Source: Trichomonas vaginalis G3 (Eukaryota > Parabasalia > Trichomonadida > Trichomonadidae). Taken from it: a stretch of DNA of 64,000 nucleotides. Each line of letters begins with the position of its first letter. The stretch's first letter is position 1. Positions 10,391 through 19,196 of this stretch are shown piece after piece. The notes beneath the pieces are model-generated. The model did no database searches. It was given only the letters and a program-made list of their open reading frames with translations, and had not been told where the DNA came from. The stretch spans positions 11,860,522 through 11,924,521 of the forward strand of contig NC_067204.1 of the NCBI RefSeq assembly GCF_026262505.1, read 5' to 3'. Made by a program: the position numbers and the translations under genes.

Positions 10391-10497
10391 GAGTAGGTGC
10401 CAAAAGTGCTTACTCTTAAACAACCGTCGGATTTCCGGGTGAAATCGTGACACACTTTCGTCTTTCGTAGGCGGTGGTGGTTGTTACAAAAGGTAAC
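10391..10497. ncRNA. Possible structured RNA, unassigned
   Basis: Self-complementary arms are visible in order: GAGTA/TACTC (10391-10395 with 10411-10415); AACAACC/GGTTGTT (10419-10425 with 10479-10485) enclosing GATTTC/GAAATC (10430-10435 with 10441-10446); and GTTAC/GTAAC (10483-10487 with 10493-10497), which competes with the second pair. Base composition is less AT-rich than its flanks. I could not match it to U1-U6, SRP, RNase P or U3 signatures. Chance folding is a real alternative. Confidence 0.2.
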
Positions 10498-10595
10498 TTC
10501 GAATGTAGCGTGAAATCTGCAAAAAAAATTCTGAAATTTGAATGGATAACACAAAAATTGAATAGTTTACGTCAATAAAAAAGAGAAAAATGAAG

Positions 10596-10660
10596 CCAAT
10601 GTGTCTCGAACCTAGGACTTAGAGCAGCAATCCCACTGTTTATCAAACTACACTACATGC
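10596..10660 (-). tRNA. Degenerate tRNA-like sequence
   Basis: On the minus strand an A-box-like TAGTGTAGTTTG is followed after about 30 bp by a B-box-like GGTTCGAGAC. The acceptor and T stems do not pair well and no clean 5 bp anticodon stem with a 7-base loop forms. It is more likely a tRNA-derived relic than a working gene. Confidence 0.25.
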
Positions 10661-10922
10661 ATCTCTCACCTCAGTGAATGAGATCAACTATATGATAACT
10701 TTTTTCCCATTATATTCTTGTGGAAAAGTGACAAATAGCAACTTTGACCCTCTCTCAAATGAAAACTTGAAATTTGTAAACGATTTTTTTGGTATTGACA
10801 CTTTTTAATATTTTCTTTTCCATTTTAATTTAATATTTAAAATATTGATGTCATACAGATCCTGATTTTGATATTTAAATTTGAATATAAATTAAAACGC
10901 AATTCGTTAACGAAGAATTTGT

Positions 10923-12332
10923 ATGGAGAGGGAACTGAAACACGCTATGGACATTGTTGTCCAGCATCATAATAAGTGCCCTAGCCACTATTATCTCGGT
11001 GAGGGTTCAGAAGAAGGTGTTGCAAACGCTAAAATGGTGTTGAAATTCTTACATTTGTTATCTCGCCAGTGTTCTGAAAGTTTTATTTACGATTCAAGTG
11101 CAATTCCAGTCCACGAATTGTTTAGAGACATCAAAGGGCATTTAGATCAAATTATCCACTTTTATGTTTCAAAAGAAACTGAATTATTACAAGAAATATT
11201 ACGTAGAATTCTTCCTTCTAATCCAAATCCACTCAGATTTATCGTTCTTTCGTCAATGTCGTTATTTACTGCTCGTGTTTATATACATGCAAAAGAATTA
11301 ATTCCAGATCCAATTCAAGCATACGTTGATGGCTACTTTAACCTCGTCATCGATCTAAATGATACAGTCGCAAGAATTCCTATTCTTCCAGATCCAACAA
11401 CAAAGGAAAATTTCACAATTCCACCATCATTGAGATTCAAAGGCGTCAGTCCAGAAGATGAAGCCAGGATTAGGCAATTTGTATTTAACGAATCACCGAA
11501 AATTGGCCGTCGCAATCAATTTGCTGCTTTCATTTCAGTATTAAATTCAAATAGACCTCCATCAGATTATATTACATCATTTAGAAACTCATTATGCTCA
11601 ATGGACATGTCCTTTGCTACAGCAATCTGTTTATTGGCTCGCCAACATTCAGATTATGCCTCATTACAGAATTTATTCTTAGTTTTGGGCTGCGATAACG
11701 TCATTGACTTGTTCTTGAGAGAATTATCAGTTGCATCACTCGGAGTTGTCCAAGGATTCCAAGTTGCCCAAAATATTAATATTGTTGCCTTAACAAACCT
11801 ATTTATGGCCATGTCAGGCGAATGGGCAGCTCGTATTACGATGCAGAGGGGCATTGCCGACATGATTCATGATATTTGCATGTCAATTACTCATAGATAT
11901 ATTCCTTTCGAAGCTTTATACGTTTTAAAGGCTGCTCTTTGCATTGCAGCTTACGATGATGCTAAGGGTTCATCTGCCATCTCAATGTTCCTTGAATTGG
12001 CAGTTCGTCCGTTCACAATCGCATCTAAACAGATTGATCAGTTCGAAAGCTTGAAGAAAGGCTTCTTATTCGGAGATAAAACATATGCTCAGTCATTAGA
12101 GCTCGTCCAACGCACCGTTGTCCATATTCTTGGTGCAGAAATTCCAGTTACTTTCTCACCAATGAATGTCAACCCTGCCTTACGCGATATTCATGAATAT
12201 ATTATGTCTCGCATTGATGATTTTATTGATACAGTTATTGTTCTTAATCAAAGACCTAAACTCGAACATCCGCTCATGCAAATGCTATTATTCTCATATC
12301 AGATGGCTTACAAGCACGGTTTGATCGAGTAA
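10923..12332 (+). CDS. Conserved-looking helical protein, possibly RasGAP-like
   Basis: This 469-residue protein is mostly alpha-helical, with no signal peptide or clear membrane span. I do not recognise it with confidence. Two segments faintly recall RasGAP domains: DLFLRELSVASL near residue 260 (compare the LFRxNSxA motif) and AISMFLELAVRPF near residue 350 (compare the FLR..xPA motif). The catalytic arginine finger cannot be assigned. Codon use looks like that of a well-expressed gene. ATG 10923 is the first in frame and lies close behind GTTAACGAAGAATTTGT. Treat it as a hypothetical protein with a possible GTPase-activating fold. Confidence 0.6.
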   Translation: MERELKHAMDIVVQHHNKCPSHYYLGEGSEEGVANAKMVLKFLHLLSRQCSESFIYDSSAIPVHELFRDIKGHLDQIIHFYVSKETELLQEILRRILPSNPNPLRFIVLSSMSLFTARVYIHAKELIPDPIQAYVDGYFNLVIDLNDTVARIPILPDPTTKENFTIPPSLRFKGVSPEDEARIRQFVFNESPKIGRRNQFAAFISVLNSNRPPSDYITSFRNSLCSMDMSFATAICLLARQHSDYASLQNLFLVLGCDNVIDLFLRELSVASLGVVQGFQVAQNINIVALTNLFMAMSGEWAARITMQRGIADMIHDICMSITHRYIPFEALYVLKAALCIAAYDDAKGSSAISMFLELAVRPFTIASKQIDQFESLKKGFLFGDKTYAQSLELVQRTVVHILGAEIPVTFSPMNVNPALRDIHEYIMSRIDDFIDTVIVLNQRPKLEHPLMQMLLFSYQMAYKHGLIE

Positions 12333-12795
12333 TAACTATTAAGTATTAAATGTAAAAATTTATCTACTGTTTAAATCTAATAAAATTATATTTTTCAAAA
12401 AATCATGCATTCTTAATACATTTCTGGCTTTAAATGAAAAGGAACCATATGTCTTTAGAAATACTAATTTGTAATCCTTTATTATTGTATTTTTATGTTG
12501 AAATTTGATTGATTTTGTAACAATACCCGGCAAAAGACCTATTTACTTTATGGCGACAACAAGAATACCTTAGAAACAGATGAATCGCCTCAAATTATTA
12601 TGTTTAACATTATTTCTCAGTTTCATGATAAGATAAAAAATTTCCAACATTGATGTAAAAGAGATTTTTTGTTGGTTTGAGATATCTGATCTTATTTTCA
12701 AGTAATTTGATTTTAGGCATTGCTCAATTTTGTAAACTACAGAAATCCTTTTTTTTAGAATAAAATCAACCGATGAAAAATGTGACATACGCCTG
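12333..12795. other. Intergenic spacer
   Basis: About 460 bp of AT-rich sequence. No gene or repeat recognised. Confidence 0.5.
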
Positions 12796-14115
12796 ATGAT
12801 ATCAGAAGATGAATTTATGTCATTCCAGGCGAGGATGAATGCAGTCCGAAAGGAGACATTTGCCCTTAAAGAAAGAGTAAAGGAATTATCAAAGCCAAAT
12901 GCGGAATATCAGACATTAAAAGCCCAAGTTGAAGATTTAGAGAAACAGAAAGCAGATAGTAAAAAGAGACATCAAGAATCACTTGCTCTCGTGCAAGATG
13001 AAATCGCTTCGCTTAAACAAAAACTTGTAACACTTAAAACACAAAATGAAGAAGACCAAAATAACCAATTCAAAGACTTAACAGACAAAATCGAAACTAC
13101 CAAACAGAAAATTGAAGTTAAAGAGAGCAAAATATCGATGCTCACGCAAAACAACAAAAAATTCGAAGTCAGAATTATTAAAAAGAAGAGAGATTTAGAT
13201 ATGCTTAGAGCAAGATGCAAGAGACTTCAACCACTTGTAGATTTTCTTAAAACATCACGCGCTTACCCAATGTATCATGAAGATCTAACAATGCAAAGCC
13301 GCAAGCTCAGAATGAAGTTAGAGACTCTCCAAAACTCCAAGGCTGAATTCCTAAAGAGACAGGAAAGTCTTGAGGCATTCAATCGCTCTATAGCTATGAA
13401 AATTCAAATCAAAAATCAAGAACTAAGTATGGCCAATTCTCGTTACGAAACTACAAAGACACGTATAGCCTCTGCTGATAAAGAGATCGCCCAGACCCAG
13501 GATTCGATTGCAGCGGCCAGAGGAAGACTTGATGCAGTTATTCAAGAAAACAAAGCATATATCGAGCAGCAGGAGGTCGAACTCAAGAAATATACAGTTA
13601 TTAACGACGAATACAACAAGCAGCTTGAAGAATTAACAGACCAATACAATAATCTTTTGTCAGACCTCGACAACCAGAAAAAGAAGCTCGAAGAAGACAA
13701 ATCCAAATGGAAACAACAAGCTACAGATCTCAGAAAGATCGTTACCCAGTTGAAAGACACCGGAATTGATCCATCGATTCCTAGAATCGACGTAGAACTT
13801 CAAAAGAAGATTGAAGGAATCATTTTCGATAAAGAAAGAATTTCCAAACACATGGCCCAGCTCAAATCAGAAATTCAAGGAAAAAAGAACGAAATCGACA
13901 CTGTTGAGTTCCAAATCCAGAACCAGACCCTCAAACAGCAGCCAAGTACTCAGATTACATCATCTCCAGAGTTCCAGCAGAAACAGCTCCTTCTTGAAGA
14001 GCTAATTATCCAAAATGTCGACCTCAACAGGCAAATTGTCGAATACCAGAAGAAGATTCAAGAACTCAAAGCAGATTCCGATCAGATTAGAAAGAGCCTC
14101 CAAAAGGCCAAATAA
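12796..14115 (+). CDS. Coiled-coil protein
   Basis: This 439-residue protein is almost entirely heptad-rich coiled coil from about residue 10 to the end. It is rich in K, E, Q and L, with only a short break around residues 320-340 (DTGIDPSIPRIDVELQKK). It lacks globular domains, membrane segments and Cys/His clusters. The composition suits a cytoskeletal or flagellar structural protein, which trichomonads carry in large numbers, but no specific family is recognised. The start at 12796 is the first ATG; another in-frame ATG 39 bp downstream, preceded by an initiator-like TCATT, would shorten the protein by only 13 residues. Confidence 0.75.
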   Translation: MISEDEFMSFQARMNAVRKETFALKERVKELSKPNAEYQTLKAQVEDLEKQKADSKKRHQESLALVQDEIASLKQKLVTLKTQNEEDQNNQFKDLTDKIETTKQKIEVKESKISMLTQNNKKFEVRIIKKKRDLDMLRARCKRLQPLVDFLKTSRAYPMYHEDLTMQSRKLRMKLETLQNSKAEFLKRQESLEAFNRSIAMKIQIKNQELSMANSRYETTKTRIASADKEIAQTQDSIAAARGRLDAVIQENKAYIEQQEVELKKYTVINDEYNKQLEELTDQYNNLLSDLDNQKKKLEEDKSKWKQQATDLRKIVTQLKDTGIDPSIPRIDVELQKKIEGIIFDKERISKHMAQLKSEIQGKKNEIDTVEFQIQNQTLKQQPSTQITSSPEFQQKQLLLEELIIQNVDLNRQIVEYQKKIQELKADSDQIRKSLQKAK

Positions 14116-14656
14116 TCTCCAACAAAAAACTATCTATTTTTTTATGTATTAAATAAAAGATTTATTTCAAATCATCTTCATAATTTTTTGATAGCACACT
14201 CAAACAAACCCTTAATAATGTCTTCATTAATTCAAAATTATCAAAAATATCAAAATTTCATGAAAGCATAAATCCATTTTCACTAACTTCGCCTTCATTT
14301 CACTTTATCAGTAAGTTTCTGTCAATTTTCTGCGTAAATGTAGGCTAATGAGACCTTAATCATGAAAATGAGTTTTAATCTAGAGTTGATATTATGATCT
14401 ATATATTAGTTTTTGCAAGCTACTAATGAAGATGATGCATGATCATTATTATATGTGTAAATTTCAAAAATTCAAATTAGAATTTTTGCAATGAAAGTGA
14501 TTTTATAACTCAGAAGGATATATACAGGGCATATGACATGTTTTTTATCAATTTAAGTCCTGTATATTCATTGCAAAAAGAAAAATTTTGATTTATTATA
14601 ATAAAAATATTATAATTTTTGTCGTAATTGACAATAGCAATTGTATGACGAAATTT
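14116..14656. other. Intergenic spacer between convergent genes
   Basis: About 540 bp between the 3' ends of the coiled-coil gene and the RPS16 gene. Apart from the inverted repeat at 14483-14579, listed separately, nothing is recognised. Confidence 0.5.
14483..14579. repeat. Imperfect inverted repeat
   Basis: TTTTTGCAATGAA (14483-14495) is repeated in perfect inverse at 14567-14579, and the inner arms ATATACAGG (14520-14528) and CCTGTATAT (14559-14567) also pair. The structure lies 80-170 bp beyond the RPS16 stop. It may be a small hairpin or a remnant of a short inverted-repeat element. Confidence 0.45.
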
Positions 14657-15079
14657 TTAACGGTATGACATCTGTCTGCGGACACGGGCACCCTGACCAC
14701 CGAACTTCTTTGGTTCCATACGACGTGGATCTGCGACAAGGAGTGTACGATCGTAGCCGAGGAGTGTGTTCTTGATTTCTGTCTTTGTTGCCTCATCAAC
14801 ATACTTCTGATAGTAAGCAACGATGGCCTTAGCGACAGCCTGGCGGATAGCGTAGACCTGAGCGACGTGGCCACCACCGTGGACGCGAACGCGGATGTCG
14901 AGGTTGCCCCAAGACTCTTCACCAATGAGTTGGAGTGGTTCGAGGATCTTGGCACGGAGTGTTTCAGAAGAGACCATATTGATTGGTGTGCCATTGAGTT
15001 TGATAAGGCCAGAGCCTTCGCAGCAGTAGGCTACGGCTGTAGCGGTCTTCTTACGACCAAAAACTTGGACGCTCTTCAT
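14657..15079 (-). CDS. RPS16: 40S ribosomal protein S16 (uS9)
   Basis: This protein has 140 residues, close to the normal size for eukaryotic S16. It is a small-subunit protein whose C-terminal tail reaches the decoding centre. The family signatures are clear: [14 protein letters not shown] at the N-terminus, [16 protein letters not shown] in the middle, the [12 protein letters not shown] loop, and the conserved tail [11 protein letters not shown] ending in arginine. The GC and codon bias is stronger than in its neighbours, as expected for a highly expressed gene. ATG 15079 gives the standard N-terminus [26 protein letters not shown] directly precedes it and contains CCTTT, resembling the trichomonad M5 start-site motif. 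Confidence 0.97.
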   Translation of the reverse strand: MKSVQVFGRKKTATAVAYCCEGSGLIKLNGTPINMVSSETLRAKILEPLQLIGEESWGNLDIRVRVHGGGHVAQVYAIRQAVAKAIVAYYQKYVDEATKTEIKNTLLGYDRTLLVADPRRMEPKKFGGQGARVRRQMSYR

Positions 15080-15577
15080 ATCAAAAAGGATAAGCCAAGC
15101 CGTTTTTTCCCCTCAAATTCAAAATTTAGATTTTCCTGTAAAATTATACTAAGAGTAATATGGGGATTGCGTATTCGCAATTTTGGAGTGAATCTTTATC
15201 CTGCAAAAATTTCAAAAATTTATTATCAGACAGAAACAGCTTTACTATTAATAACAACATGACAGTACACCATACGAACAAAATATCAGAGATATATTTC
15301 TTTATAATAGAATGTAAATATATTTTGGTTTGGATTTTATTGAAATTCTTGAAAGCAAGAAAGAATTGACTAAATTACTTGAATCAAAGACTCTTGGTTT
15401 CGGTAAGTCAATGATTAAATCATATTTCAGGAAAATAAATTCTGAAAATATGAAATGTTGCAACAAAAATGCATAACATGCGTCATAAATGTTCTAAAAA
15501 TTGTATTATACTCTATACTGTATGATTAATTTGCAATAAAGATGAAATTATTTTGAATAATGCGATTAAAATGCTAA
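15080..15577. other. Intergenic spacer
   Basis: About 500 bp upstream of RPS16 and downstream of the membrane-protein gene. A short palindrome, ATTGCGTATTCGCAAT, sits near 15166. Nothing else is recognised. Confidence 0.5.
15083..15092 (-). promoter_or_regulatory. CCTTT (M5-like) start-site motif of RPS16
   Basis: On the minus strand TATCCTTTTTGAT lies immediately before the RPS16 ATG. CCTTT is the core of the M5 element reported at transcription starts of some Trichomonas vaginalis genes. The match is by eye, and a pyrimidine tract in AT-rich DNA can occur by chance. Confidence 0.35.
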
Positions 15578-16978
15578 TTAATCATTATAATGTAGTTCAA
15601 TGGTTGATTCTATTCCTTTTTTCCTAAAGTATTGCTTCATTGCCTTCAAGCTTGTCTTATTATTGCTTCGACTTACTTGGGTCTTTATATTAATAACATT
15701 TCGCTGCGATCCAGTACTCCAATAGTGGAAAACTGTTGTTCTATAGCTTAGATTAAATGCATTCAATGTCTTTGCAAATAATTTTCTTGAAGAACACAAC
15801 ATTAAAGCATATAATGAATCTCTTAGTTCTGATACAGTAGTTATGAATATTGTGACAATAATAAAGTAAGAAATTACGATATCAAATGAGGGAAAATTGA
15901 ATAAATAATCAAATAGTGAAGAAATAAGAGCAGATGATGATATAAATATATCACACATCAAAGAGAATGATGTCAATGCAGCATTTCCTATTGATATAGC
16001 ACCAAATAAAGAAATTCCAAAATCTACAAGGGAAAGTAAAACAACTCGTGACGGATCGCGAACATAAATCGAATCCATGAAGCAGGATGTTGTATTATCA
16101 ACGAGTAAAAAGAAAGCGGAGTATAAAATAATAATTGAACTTGTTAATTGGAAAACATATTTAATTCTGCCCTTTCCGTATGAAAATTCTTTTGATATCG
16201 GTTCTCTAGCAATGATTTCACCGAAAAGAACGATCATCAATGAAATTGTATTATAAAGTGATAATTCTGATGAAATTATCAATGGTCCTGCCCCCAGTTT
16301 AATGCCAGACATTATACCGTATATATTCATTGTGAATGATACTATTAAATATATGAAAGAAAAGAGATTTTCTCTTGTAAATCTGTAAATTGAAGTATAT
16401 GTAAAATTAGAGACCGGATATAGTACAACTGCAATTAGGAACAAAAATGGTTTCACTTTAACTCCGCAGCATAAATCGATTAACATACCAAAAATCATTG
16501 TTTTTGAAGGGAATTGTAAATTATGGAATTCTGATGGGAATACGATGTAAATTGCGAACTGGCCAACAAAACAAAATGCAATAAAAGCGATTGATAAATG
16601 TGTAAGATGGTCAGAATTAAATATGAAAATTGATTCGAGAGAAAGAAGTAAAATAACAATTGGAGAACGATCCTTTAGTAATGAAATAGTATTTTGTTGA
16701 ATGAAAAAGTAAAATAAACATTCTGAAAAGTCTAATCCTGAAGAAACTAAAGATGTAACAATTAAGCATTGAGCAGTCATTAAGTAAATGTGATGATACT
16801 TTGAAATATCTGCAAATATATAAGGGAAATGAAAAATTATTGAGAATAAAATTGATAAACTTGGTAATGGCGCGATTTGCATGATATAATATGATAACGC
16901 GAACACTACTGTGAAAAATAGATAATAATGATCGAGAAACAACTTCGAAAACTTTTTCAAGTTCTTCTCTGAAAACAT
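15578..16978 (-). CDS. Multispanning membrane protein, CDF (ZnT5/Msc2-like), degenerate
   Basis: This 466-residue protein has about ten or more hydrophobic spans. The C-terminal half resembles cation diffusion facilitators: FSYGKGRIKYVFQL near residue 265 matches the conserved YGxGRxE/K region between TM2 and TM3, and NAALTSFSLMCDIFISSSAL matches the TM5 region. The zinc-site HxxxD in TM5 is reduced to S-LMC-D, and TM2 (SSELSLYNTISL) lacks the usual His/Asp pair. The extra N-terminal spans recall Msc2/ZnT5, which work as heterodimers of the secretory pathway. It is therefore plausibly a non-transporting partner subunit. The open frame extends to 16987 only with a TTG codon; ATG 16978 (MFSEKNLKK) is the start. 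TTTACAAG lies upstream. Confidence 0.55.
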   Translation of the reverse strand: MFSEKNLKKFSKLFLDHYYLFFTVVFALSYYIMQIAPLPSLSILFSIIFHFPYIFADISKYHHIYLMTAQCLIVTSLVSSGLDFSECLFYFFIQQNTISLLKDRSPIVILLLSLESIFIFNSDHLTHLSIAFIAFCFVGQFAIYIVFPSEFHNLQFPSKTMIFGMLIDLCCGVKVKPFLFLIAVVLYPVSNFTYTSIYRFTRENLFSFIYLIVSFTMNIYGIMSGIKLGAGPLIISSELSLYNTISLMIVLFGEIIAREPISKEFSYGKGRIKYVFQLTSSIIILYSAFFLLVDNTTSCFMDSIYVRDPSRVVLLSLVDFGISLFGAISIGNAALTSFSLMCDIFISSSALISSLFDYLFNFPSFDIVISYFIIVTIFITTVSELRDSLYALMLCSSRKLFAKTLNAFNLSYRTTVFHYWSTGSQRNVINIKTQVSRSNNKTSLKAMKQYFRKKGIESTIELHYND

Positions 16979-17756
16979 AAAAAACAAACTTGTAAAAAAT
17001 TAGCGTTTAATAAATCAAGAATAAGATTGAACTTTCTACAGCTCATTTGCTTATCAACCAATGGAGCATTTGGCTCAATGTTATTGAATGAATTTTAGAT
17101 TCTTTTGTAAATTCAGAAATCATAAGATACTATTTTTAAACAGTGCTTTGAAGAGATTACATGTGTTTTTATGGATTTTTGCTTACCTTAAGGCATCCAC
17201 ATATGTTATATATTATGATTCATATAATTGAATCATAAAATTCTTATATATTGAGATTCAACTTAGCCCAACTGCTTTATATTTGATGATATTTACTTGC
17301 CAACCAATCATTGATATGATGTCATGCCTTATAAGAAATATAATTTTGATATTTATAAAATATTTCAAGTTCAATATGAAAAATTTAACAAACACTATGT
17401 CTTTAAAATTATTAGCTTAAGTATCATTCCTCAAAATTACAATTACAAAAGATTTTGTTTAGCAAAAATTTTATTTTTAAATTCAAATTTCAAAATTTTG
17501 TTATTTTTTGGACATTATTAGCTGGATATCTATATGTAAAAAGTATTATTTTTAATTGTTTGTTATATTTAACTTGATATTTTTAAAAGATTAACGATCA
17601 GTGAATTATTAAAATCTTATTTATCTTTGTTTGATAGTAAAATTCATCAGGAACTTTTTGAAACTCGGAATTAAAGCCAGTATTATACCGGAAATGTAAT
17701 CATTATCATTTAGCAAATAAGATGGGGGAGTAGATTATATAAAATGGTAGCCTCAT
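16979..17756. other. Intergenic region between divergent genes
   Basis: About 780 bp, strongly AT-rich. A 65-codon open frame at 17324-17521 has the composition of non-coding DNA. No repeat or RNA gene is seen. Confidence 0.5.
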
Positions 17757-18113
17757 ATGTTACCAGAATCAAGCTTTTTTTCTGTTACTGAGCCAAAAAA
17801 TGAACAAGAACTCAGAAAATTAGTTAAAAAGCTTGCTTTGGATTTAAGAGCCTATATGGCATATGAAGCAGCTTCGAAGCCACTATATGAAAAATATCAA
17901 AAACAAATAGAAGAACTACAATTACAGGAAAAGAATTTAAAATCAGAAATAAAAGCGATTAGCAAAAGAAATGCTGCACAATCTTCAAAAACTGAAACAA
18001 AAATTTCTGAAGATGAGATAAAAGATTACCAAATGCAAATAGTTGAAAAAGAAGAGGAATTGAGAAGCTTGTTAAAACAAAGAAAGAAACTTATGCAAGA
18101 ATTATCTAAATAG
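17757..18113 (+). CDS. Small coiled-coil protein
   Basis: This 118-residue protein consists of an N-terminal helical segment (ELRKLVKKLALDLRAYMAYE) followed by coiled coil to the end (YQKQIEELQLQEKNLKSEI and EKEEELRSLLKQRKK). No known family is recognised. Clean heptads and a consistent codon pattern argue that it is real despite its size. CCTCATATG directly precedes the start, so an initiator-like TCAT overlaps it. A structural or adaptor role is likely but unproven. Confidence 0.6.
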   Translation: MLPESSFFSVTEPKNEQELRKLVKKLALDLRAYMAYEAASKPLYEKYQKQIEELQLQEKNLKSEIKAISKRNAAQSSKTETKISEDEIKDYQMQIVEKEEELRSLLKQRKKLMQELSK

Positions 18114-18375
18114 AATTCTTATATGTCGATTAATTTGTGAACCAAATACAAATATTCGCAATATCAGAAGATTTCATACTCATCTTATGTGATGATTCGT
18201 AAATATCTTACGATCAAACAGAAAATTTCAATTTCGATTTTTTCTATGCATTTAGATTACATTACTTTAGTTTTCTACAAGATTTATTCAAAAGTATGTT
18301 GTTTGAAATAAATATTCTATGTAAAAAAAATAAATAAATAATATTATTTGATACAAATATAGTGATTTTTTATAT

Positions 18376-18840
18376 TTAATGATCACACTTGCACTCTGGG
18401 CAGCACTTATTGTCCTTAGTGCAGTGGCAATCTGGACCACACTTGCAGCCTTCACAGCAGTGGCAGCCTTCTCCGCACTTGCATTCTGGGCAGCACTTAT
18501 TATCCTTAGTGCAGTGGCAATCTGGACCACATTTGCAGCCTTCGCAGCAGTGGCAGCCTTCTCCACACTTGCATTCTGGGCAGCACTTATTATCCTTAGT
18601 GCAGTGGCAATCTGGACCACATTTGCAGCCTTCGCAGCAGTGGCAGCCTTCTCCACACTTGCATTCTGGGCAGCACTTATTATCCTTAGTGCAGTGGCAA
18701 TCTGGACCACACTTGCAACCTTCGCAGCAGTGGCATTCAGTCTTTCCTTCTTGCTTTGAGCCACAACATTTACATTCTTTGCCGCAGTGGCAGGTCTCTG
18801 TAGCTTGCTTATTGCAATGGCATGTTGTCTCGGATGACAT
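18376..18840 (-). CDS. Cys-repeat metallothionein-like protein
   Basis: This 154-residue protein contains 51 cysteines. After a 35-residue leader (CHCNKQ, CHCGKECKCC) come one 26-residue and three full 30-residue tandem units built from CGEGCHCCEGCKCG, PDCHCTKDNK and CCPECK, ending CDH. Each full unit has 11 Cys in CxC and CC arrangements plus two His, and no aromatic residues. This is the composition of metallothioneins, which bind Zn, Cu or Cd thiolate clusters; the repeat architecture recalls the large ciliate ones, though no homology is claimed. The DNA unit is 90 bp and the copies are nearly identical, so the array expanded recently. Other frames are also open across the repeat and are shadows. 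An initiator-like TCATTTTT lies 12 bp before the ATG. Confidence 0.82.
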   Translation of the reverse strand: MSSETTCHCNKQATETCHCGKECKCCGSKQEGKTECHCCEGCKCGPDCHCTKDNKCCPECKCGEGCHCCEGCKCGPDCHCTKDNKCCPECKCGEGCHCCEGCKCGPDCHCTKDNKCCPECKCGEGCHCCEGCKCGPDCHCTKDNKCCPECKCDH

Positions 18841-19196
18841 TCCTAAAAATGAAAATTCTACAGTTTCTATGCATTCTCAATATTTTGAAAGAAACTCTTT
18901 TCCTTCTCAAAAAATTCTTTTCAATTTGTAGTGAAATTTTAATTTATCATGTACTACTTAAGTTCAATCAAATCTCATAGAAGAATTTGAAAAATAAACA
19001 TTCTTTTCAATTTTTAATTTAGTCCCCTCTCAAATCGTAATCTAGCTAGTGTCAAACCGCCGGAAACTAATCTCCCCAATTTCTTTTGAAATCAAGTAGA
19101 TCACGTTTAAATTTCCTCTCGTTCTTTTATATTCTGGATTGAGAGAATTCTCTTTGAAATGAATATTTAAATCTCGCTGTGAAAGGCTTAAAATAT
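18841..19196. other. Intergenic spacer
   Basis: About 360 bp between two minus-strand genes. It carries the initiator of the Cys-repeat gene at its left edge; nothing else is recognised. Confidence 0.5.
18845..18852 (-). promoter_or_regulatory. Initiator-like element of the Cys-repeat gene
   Basis: On the minus strand TCATTTTT lies 5-12 bp upstream of ATG 18840. It fits the trichomonad initiator TCA(+1)Y(T/A) at the expected short distance. Confidence 0.55.

Larger units (their letters stand above)
10006..10922. other. Intergenic region with two RNA-like segments
   Basis: About 920 bp without a convincing protein gene. The segment at about 10391-10497 is less AT-rich than its surroundings and can fold into several short hairpins. 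The segment at about 10596-10660 resembles a degenerate tRNA on the minus strand. Both are listed separately. The rest is AT-rich with nothing recognisable. Confidence 0.5.

Noticed and set aside
10297-10554. 85-codon minus-strand open frame
   Set aside because: Composition (Phe/Tyr/Ser-rich) is that of AT-rich spacer, and it overlaps the possible structured RNA.
17324-17521. 65-codon open frame in a spacer
   Set aside because: Lys/Asn/Ile/Phe-rich translation typical of non-coding AT-rich DNA; no motif.
18288-18931. Long open frames in the other readings across the Cys-repeat gene (Ala-rich and Gln/His-rich translations)
   Set aside because: They arise because the 90 bp repeat unit keeps every frame open. 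Only the Cys frame has a start with an initiator and a biologically sensible composition.
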